Assembly (NCBI RefSeq): GCF_025362455.1
Contig: NZ_JANYGJ010000219.1
Coordinates: 1 to 24,491, forward strand
Direction of reading: 5' to 3'
Length of the DNA: 24,491 nucleotides
Origin: Deinococcus sp.
GTDB lineage: Bacteria; Deinococcota; Deinococci; Deinococcales; Deinococcaceae
The stretch's first letter is position 1. Each line of letters opens with the position of its first letter. Shown piece after piece: positions 18,473 to 24,491 of this stretch. Position numbers and translations under genes: made by a program. A model generated the notes under the pieces. The model worked only from the letters and a program-made list of their open reading frames with translations. It was not told the DNA's origin and did not search any database.

Positions 18473-20470
18473 TTAGTTGACCTTGACCTTGAGGGTCACG
18501 TCGATGGTCTCGCCCGGCTTGAGGATGTCAGCAACGGTGATGTTGCCGTCGGCATTGGTGTCCACACCCACGTAGACGGTGGTGGCGGTGGCCGGAGCGG
18601 CAGCCGTCCAGACCGTGCCGTCGTTGCTGTAAAGCACCTTGCCCGTCGAGGTGCTGGTGGCCGACAGGACGCTGTAGGTGGTGTTGGCCGGAAGAACGTC
18701 CTTGACAATCGCCTTGGTGACGTTGCTGTTGGTCGTGTTCTTGCCCTGAATGGTGTAGGTCAGGATGTCGCCGGGCTTGGCCTCGGCCAGATCGACGGCC
18801 TTGGTGATGGTGGGGGTCTGACCGTTGCCGCCGACCTTGACCGTGTCGTTGGTGTCGGTGCCCGCCAGGCCGGTGCCGGGCTTGGTGGGATCGGTGGGGT
18901 CGACCGACTTGACGTTCTGGGTGACGGTGTAGGTGCCCTTGGCCGAGTCGCAGGGCACGGCGATGACCGCGACCAGCTTGGCGACGGCGCCGGGGGCCAG
19001 CGTGCCCACGTCCTGTCCACCGGCCACGTCGGCCAGCTTGGGCTCACCGGCATCGAGCTTGCCGTTGGCGTTGGTGTCGGTGTAGTACACGACGTTGATG
19101 GTCTTGGCCACGCCCGCGTTCGAGGTGATGACGGCGCTGCCGCTTACCACAAAGCGGTCCGGCTGGGTGCCCAGGTTCTGCACGCCCATCGGCAGGTAGG
19201 CGTCGCTGGAGGTGACGCAGATTTTGGGGTCCACGCTGATGGCGGTGGGGTCCGTCGGGTCGGCCTTGCCGGGCGCCGGGGTGGCGGGCGTGACCGGGGT
19301 GGGGTCGATGCCGCCCGCCGGGCTCAGGTCGCCGAACTTGAGGCCCGGCAGGTTCACGATGTCCTTGGTCGGGTCTTTCTTGGTGGGGTCGTTGCCGCTG
19401 GTCACTTCGAGGTTGACCGTGGGCTTCTTGGTGGGATCGGGGGCGCTCACACCGGCGGGCAGGGTCACGCGCACCAGGATGTCGGTGGTTTTGGTCGGGT
19501 CGGTGCTGGGGGTCTTGGTAAACGGGGTGCCGTCAGGGTTGAGCAGCTCGACTTTACTTCCCGCCGGGAAGTCTTGAGGCGTCGCCGTGACCGTGAAGGT
19601 GTCGGGACGGTTGCCGTTGTTCTTGATGGTGTTGGTGAAGGTGATGACGGTGGTGGTGGTCGTGGCGTTGGCCGTCTGGGTGTCCTTGCCGTCCCTGTCT
19701 GGGGTAACCGTGACCGGCACGGTGTCGCCCGTCTGGTAAGGCTGTGCGCCGCCCGCCGCCGTGGGGTCAGCCTTCGGCCCGATCACGCCGCCGTCGTTGC
19801 GGACCACGCTGGCGGTGTTGGAGTTGTTGGCGTCGATGGGCAGCGTAATGACGGCACCTTTGTCGAGCGCATTGGGCTTACGGGTGCCGGTCGGGTCGGC
19901 GCCGTACTTGTCGGCGCTGGTGGCGCCAGCGGGAACGGTGTAGATCTGGAAGAAGTTGATGGCCTTGTCGGGGTCCAGGCCGCTGAGGCTGGTGATCCCG
20001 GCGCCCGCCGCCGTCAGTTCGGCGGGGCTGACCACGCCGTCATTGTTGGTATCGGGGTTGGTCAGGTAGTAGCGCACGTCGGTGCCGGGCTTGACGCCGC
20101 TGGCCGCGTCGGGGGCCTGGTTGCCCAGGTCGTAGCTTTCCTGGGGCACGTTGCCGGTGTTGGTCAGCACGTAGGGGAAGACGATGGTGTCGCCGGGCTT
20201 GGCCGCCGTGTTGGTCTGGCCGGGCTTGGTGTAATCCGGCTTGGTCACGTCGGGGCTCTCGTCGTTCTTGGTCAGCACGAAGCTGGGTACAGCCTTGACG
20301 GTGGTGGTCACCGGAAGGGAGGTGATGGTCTTCTCGTTCTTACCCGTATCGTCGCTGAACGTCAGGGTAGCTTCGTTCTTGATTACAGTGCCTGCCGGGG
20401 TGCCTGCCGCGCTCGCGGCGCTGACGGCCAGCGCCGCCATCAGTGAAACAATTGACCAGTACTTGTTCAT
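18473..20470 (-). CDS. Secreted DUF11-type protein with EF-hand-type loops and DPT-rich linkers
   Basis: 665 aa. Signal peptide about 1-21 (MNKYWSIVSLMAALAVSAAS). Residues 24-60 (TPAGTVIKNEATLTF...TSLPVTTTV) match the N-terminal module of the 951-aa protein. The middle is a series of Ig-like strands (FPYVLTNTGN, NTIKNNGNRPDTFTVTA) joined by linkers with eleven Asp-Pro-Thr tripeptides. Three 12-residue calcium-type loops are visible: DTNNDGVVSPAE (140-151), DTNANGKLDAGE (465-476) and DTNADGNITVAD (637-648, dockerin-like). A DUF11 domain (about 553-665, KPGDILTYTIQGKNTTNSN) ends in TLKVKVN. The ATG has AGGAG 6 nt before it. It is probably an extracellular calcium-stabilised structural protein; function unknown. 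Confidence 0.85.
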   Translation of the reverse strand: MNKYWSIVSLMAALAVSAASAAGTPAGTVIKNEATLTFSDDTGKNEKTITSLPVTTTVKAVPSFVLTKNDESPDVTKPDYTKPGQTNTAAKPGDTIVFPYVLTNTGNVPQESYDLGNQAPDAASGVKPGTDVRYYLTNPDTNNDGVVSPAELTAAGAGITSLSGLDPDKAINFFQIYTVPAGATSADKYGADPTGTRKPNALDKGAVITLPIDANNSNTASVVRNDGGVIGPKADPTAAGGAQPYQTGDTVPVTVTPDRDGKDTQTANATTTTTVITFTNTIKNNGNRPDTFTVTATPQDFPAGSKVELLNPDGTPFTKTPSTDPTKTTDILVRVTLPAGVSAPDPTKKPTVNLEVTSGNDPTKKDPTKDIVNLPGLKFGDLSPAGGIDPTPVTPATPAPGKADPTDPTAISVDPKICVTSSDAYLPMGVQNLGTQPDRFVVSGSAVITSNAGVAKTINVVYYTDTNANGKLDAGEPKLADVAGGQDVGTLAPGAVAKLVAVIAVPCDSAKGTYTVTQNVKSVDPTDPTKPGTGLAGTDTNDTVKVGGNGQTPTITKAVDLAEAKPGDILTYTIQGKNTTNSNVTKAIVKDVLPANTTYSVLSATSTSTGKVLYSNDGTVWTAAAPATATTVYVGVDTNADGNITVADILKPGETIDVTLKVKVN

Positions 20471-20558
20471 GCTCTCTCCTCTTGCTCCAGGGGGCTGCGT
20501 TCGGCCAGGGTGCGCCGACCTTACCCGGTGCTCGACTGCTCGGTATCGGCTGCTCGTG

Positions 20559-20571
20559 TGGGCCAGGCCCA
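20559..20571. other. Perfect 13-nt palindrome in the gap between two DUF11 genes
   Basis: TGGGCCAGGCCCA lies about 20 nt after the stop of the 171-aa gene and about 90 nt before the next start on the minus strand. A one-base centre makes a tight RNA hairpin unlikely without opening a pair or two. It may be a partial terminator or simply GC-rich symmetry. Confidence 0.35.
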
Positions 20572-20589
20572 GGGACGAGGCTTAGCCGC

Positions 20590-21105
20590 TCAATTGACTT
20601 TCACGCGGAAGCTGAGCTTCAACGTTTCGTCCGACTTCATGTTCGCCAGCACCCAGCGCACGCCGACGTACTCGCTGGGCAAGACGTCGCGGGTCACCGA
20701 CTTGCCGTCCACCGTTTCGGTGCAGTTCAGGGGCGCCTCGGCGTAAGGAAGGGCCTTGCCGCTGCACAAGGCGGTGAACTGGGTCTTCCAGCGCTCGCCG
20801 CTGGGCGTGGCCGAGCCGAGATACTGCGTGTTCCTGGGAACCGGCACACTGATGCGGACCGTGTTGAGAACCTTTTTCTCCTGGTTCTGAGCCGTGACCT
20901 CCTCGATCAGTACCGAGCCGGGCAACACCGCTGACGGCGCCGGAACGCGCTCCTCAACCGTCTTGCCGTCTTTTTGCACACTGCGGATCAGGTCCTGGTC
21001 GAGCGTGAGCTTGGGACTCTGGGCCTTTGCCGGAGCCTGCTGGGCGATTGCGGCGCCAGACAGGCTGACCCACAGCCCTGCGAGAAGGAAAAGTTGACGT
21101 TTCAC
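20590..21105 (-). CDS. Small secreted protein, single DUF11-like domain
   Basis: 171 aa. Signal peptide about 1-22 (MKRQLFLLAGLWVSLSGAAI-AQQ). The mature part reads like one DUF11-type Ig domain: VLPGSVLIEEVTAQNQEKK, VPVPRNTQYLGSATPSGERW, two Cys (C114, C128) that may bridge, YVGVRW, then a last strand ending SFRVKVN. The pattern parallels the C-terminal domain of the 665-aa protein encoded next, including the ending. The frame extends to 21306, but the GTG at 21105 with GGAGG 5 nt upstream is directly followed by the signal peptide, so it is preferred. It is the first gene of the DUF11 cluster, 119 nt before the second. Confidence 0.8.
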   Translation of the reverse strand: MKRQLFLLAGLWVSLSGAAIAQQAPAKAQSPKLTLDQDLIRSVQKDGKTVEERVPAPSAVLPGSVLIEEVTAQNQEKKVLNTVRISVPVPRNTQYLGSATPSGERWKTQFTALCSGKALPYAEAPLNCTETVDGKSVTRDVLPSEYVGVRWVLANMKSDETLKLSFRVKVN

Positions 21106-21420
21106 ACATGCCTCCAAGACAACAAAAAAGACCAACAGCATACGAACCGCAACATTGAGGTTGCTTTTCGTTCTGTCGGTCGCGCCACTCGCTCCACATC
21201 TGGTAAGGCGCCCGAATAGGCCAGATGCTTCATTGCTCCGGAACAGTTGTGAGTTTAACCCATCCTCAGCGTCCTCATGCAAGCCGGTCAACCACGCCCC
21301 GTTCATGCGCTGGGGGGTATTCCGGCGTCAGGCACTGCTCCAGCCCTGGCTCATACGCCTGGGCCGCGTCCGGAAAATGCCGTGGTGGCGGGGCTTTAAT
21401 CGTTTTCACCTCGCCTATAT

Positions 21421-21437
21421 GTAAGAAAAACGTAAGA
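21421..21437. promoter_or_regulatory. GTAAGA direct repeats with 11-bp period
   Basis: GTAAGAAAAAC is followed by GTAAGACTTGC, so GTAAGA begins at 21421 and again at 21432. A one-turn direct repeat is the classic layout of OmpR/PhoB-type response-regulator sites. It lies about 315 bp upstream of the first DUF11 gene, rather far for a promoter-proximal site. Confidence 0.3.
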
Positions 21438-21758
21438 CTTGCAGGGAGGCAAACAGGGCGCGTTATACCCCCATTGCCCCCAGTGGACGGAGGGTGTGGG
21501 GTGCCCGACTTTTGGGCAACATCTTACAGTTCAGCCCCGTGCGACACGCCGTTCAGGTTCAACCGACCCGCCGACAGTAGCCGGTACCTGACTTTCAGTC
21601 ATGGATTTTGGGGCGGTTGGGGACGCCGAGTCCTGATTTCGGGCCTGACCGGGCAGGCTGCGGACTGGGCCAGCTCCAGACCGGGCAACGTGGGATCAGA
21701 ATGTCGTGCAGGGGGCCGGGAGCGCCGATAGGAAGAAAGCGATTGCCACAAGAGCGAT

Positions 21759-21815
21759 GTCGTCCTGAGCGAAGGATCTCGCAGACGAACGACGAGATCC
21801 TTCGCTCAGGATGAC
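21759..21815. repeat. Near-perfect inverted repeat, 23-bp arms (dispersed element)
   Basis: The left arm (21759-21781) and right arm (21793-21815) are reverse complements with a single mismatch, G against T, which would be a wobble pair in RNA. The loop is 11 nt. The core TGAGCGAAGGATCTCG is shared with the decayed copy at 7714-7775. It lies 53 nt after the carA stop, so it may serve as its transcription end. Elements with this core are widely scattered in some bacterial genomes, from memory. Confidence 0.9.
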
Positions 21816-21867
21816 AAATTTTGGGGAATGACCGGTCTCACGATGAAAACCGTTCCAAGCGTTCGGC

Positions 21868-23052
<1,185 letters not shown>

Positions 23053-23135
23053 GATTGGCCTGCTCTCGTCATAGTGGGGTTAAACATAACTCTCCATTTG
23101 CGCCTCTCTGGACGCCTTTGATGGGGCGGGGCGCA

Positions 23136-24491
23136 CTACCAGGCGTAGCGGACGTTGGCTTTGCTCACGATGACGCCATTCAGGGCGCTGCTCTGTGATG
23201 ACATCCCGCCGTAACGGTTGGCCAGGTTCAGGATAGCGCCGCTGATGGCCTTGATGATCTCCGGGCTGACCAGGCTGGAAACGTCACTGCCCGACTGGCT
23301 GAGCGCCTGACGAATCGCCTTCTCGAAGGCTTTGGGGTCGGTCTTGGCGGGTTGGCGGGCATACGACCAGCCCGCCGTGTCCATCAGCGGCAGCTCGGCG
23401 GCAGTGAAACCCGCGTCTTCGGCCAGCCTGGGTCCAGCCGCCTTCAGGGCGGTTTGCAGCGCCTTGTCGGAGTAGGCGCTCACCAGGTAGCCGTCACGGA
23501 AGCCGTAGACCAATTTGATGGCGCCGAGCTGCTTGCGAAACTGCGCGAGCTGGGCGTCCAGGCTGGCGGCGGCGCCTCTGGTCGCCTCACTCTGCGAACC
23601 CAGACGGCTCAGCAGACCGGAGTTCAGCGAGGTGAGACTATCGGCCACGCCCCCAATCGCCCGGTTGACCGCCGCCGCGTAGGCGGGCATGTGGGCCTCG
23701 GCGGCGGTCATATCGCTCACCTTGTGGTAGCTCACGCTGTAGCCCAGCGCCTGCGTCCCGGTGGTGTCCAGGCTCGCCAGGGTGCCGCCCGCCAGGGTGA
23801 CCTGGGCGCACTCGTCGCCCAGATACCGCGAGGCGTTGACCAGGTTGGCGCTGAGCTGACTGTCGCTCAGAAAGCCGAAAGGATCGAACAGGTCGATGCG
23901 GTTGAGCCAGGCCGCCTGATAGACGCCGGTTTCAGGCGCGCAGGCCGTGGCCCTGACCGCCTCGGCGCTGGCCGGAATGATGTTCTGGACCTCGAAATTG
24001 GTGGTGTGGGTCAGCACGCTGTACAGCGGCGTGTCTTTGCCCGCCGGATTGGGCGCCAGGGCCGAGACGGCGCTCAACCCGGTTTTGGTGGTGCTGAAAC
24101 CAGAGGCGTACTGGCCCAGCGTGTCGATGGCGTCCACCACGGGAGAAAGCAGGCGCGGCAGGAACAGCTTGCCGAACTGGCCCCGGATCAGCTTGGCGCT
24201 GGCCGAGAAGTTGAGGTACAGTCCCAGCTCCTGATCGCCCACCGCCTTGCGGGGCGCCGCGTAGGCCACAGACGCCGCCAGGCGCGGGCCAGCCTTGCCG
24301 CTCAGGCGCCCCAGGTAACCCATCAGCAGCGCCTTGTCGCTGGCCAGATACACCAGACCGCCGCCGATGCCCACGAACAGGTTGTCCTGGCGCGAGAAGC
24401 TGTAGATGCCGACTTTGGCGCGGGCAGGTTCCCTCACCAGCGCCTTGAAGAAGCCCGCCGAGACCTGATCGACCTTCGAGACGGCCAGCAG
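23136..24491 (-). CDS. Hypothetical protein, possibly DUF3352-like; 5' end beyond window
   Basis: The frame is open from the window edge (first codons encode LLAVSKVDQVSAGF) to the TAG at 23136: 451 residues without the N-terminus. It contains NLFVGIGGGLVYLASDKALL, a long central part with many Ser/Ala/Leu, an Ala-rich helical region (AASLDAQLAQFRKQLGAIKL), then YGFRDGYLVSAYSDKALQTA, which repeats the style of the first motif and suggests two related halves. It ends NVRYAW. The GYLVxAxSDKAL motifs recall DUF3352-type envelope proteins, but this is a guess. The stop is 83 nt before carA on the same strand, so they could share a transcript. The in-frame GTG at 24437 is probably internal. Confidence 0.75.
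   Translation of the reverse strand: MLAVSKVDQVSAGFFKALVREPARAKVGIYSFSRQDNLFVGIGGGLVYLASDKALLMGYLGRLSGKAGPRLAASVAYAAPRKAVGDQELGLYLNFSASAKLIRGQFGKLFLPRLLSPVVDAIDTLGQYASGFSTTKTGLSAVSALAPNPAGKDTPLYSVLTHTTNFEVQNIIPASAEAVRATACAPETGVYQAAWLNRIDLFDPFGFLSDSQLSANLVNASRYLGDECAQVTLAGGTLASLDTTGTQALGYSVSYHKVSDMTAAEAHMPAYAAAVNRAIGGVADSLTSLNSGLLSRLGSQSEATRGAAASLDAQLAQFRKQLGAIKLVYGFRDGYLVSAYSDKALQTALKAAGPRLAEDAGFTAAELPLMDTAGWSYARQPAKTDPKAFEKAIRQALSQSGSDVSSLVSPEIIKAISGAILNLANRYGGMSSQSSALNGVIVSKANVRYAW

Larger units (their letters stand above)
21106..21867. other. 762-bp gene-free region between carA and the DUF11 cluster
   Basis: No frame here has a ribosome site, composition or domain that I would accept. 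It must contain the promoter of the minus-strand DUF11 cluster; TATGCT at 21144-21139 is a weak candidate -10. A T-rich minus-strand run precedes the GGAGG of the 171-aa gene. It also holds a pair of GTAAGA direct repeats (21421-21437) and an inverted-repeat element (21759-21815). A small RNA is possible but not shown. Confidence 0.55.

Noticed and set aside
21225..21731. Plus-strand frame of 168 codons in the long gap
   Set aside because: No ribosome site, mixed low-complexity composition, no recognisable fold; conservation data would be needed.
23081..23095. Possible RDRM (Deinococcus radiation-response) operator before carA
   Set aside because: Only one half (TTATGTTTAAC on the minus strand) resembles the motif; the second half of the palindrome is missing, and carA is not a typical member of that regulon.

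Overview
The window is GC-rich bacterial DNA that most likely comes from Deinococcus or a close relative (Deinococcota). This rests on a caa3-type cytochrome oxidase locus with a fused subunit I+III and a cytochrome-c-tailed subunit II, on several genes whose start codon lies 6-7 nt after a -10 box (the leaderless pattern known in Deinococcus), and on a large cluster of secreted DUF11-type envelope proteins. No species can be named from sequence alone.

Positions 1-6509 are the respiratory block. On the minus strand, reading right to left, are ctaA (heme A synthase), ctaB (heme O synthase, 4-nt overlap with ctaA), then after a 234-nt gap ctaC (CuA subunit plus cytochrome c domain) and ctaD (subunit I+III fusion, cut by the window start). 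A DUF420/CtaM-like membrane protein diverges on the plus strand. Together they make heme O and heme A and supply the oxidase core; the DUF420 protein is probably an assembly factor. panB (pantothenate synthesis, plus strand) follows, then a convergent META-domain secreted protein on the minus strand. The gap between them holds two repeat-type elements.

Positions 8384-21105 are the most distinctive part: five minus-strand genes, all predicted to be secreted and all made of DUF11-like Ig-fold modules, SdrD-B-like modules, calcium-type loops, lectin-like modules and one very large outer-membrane beta-barrel. In order of transcription they encode 171 aa (single DUF11-like domain), 665 aa (DUF11, DPT-rich linkers, EF-hand-type loops), 951 aa (three DUF11 domains plus SdrD-B), 1631 aa (Ig-like modules plus barrel) and 671 aa (two lectin-like domains, SdrD-B, DUF11). 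The last three are packed with zero gap or ATGA overlap, so they are almost certainly one transcription and translation unit. I infer an outer-membrane-anchored surface assembly. No function is established by the sequence, and this is the best candidate here for an undescribed system.

Positions 21106-21867 are a long gene-free stretch with a near-perfect 23-bp-arm inverted repeat, a second and better copy of the element near 7714. carA (carbamoyl phosphate synthase small subunit) and the 3' part of an unrecognised envelope-type protein, cut by the window end, complete the minus strand. No tRNA, rRNA, CRISPR array, transposase or phage gene was seen.
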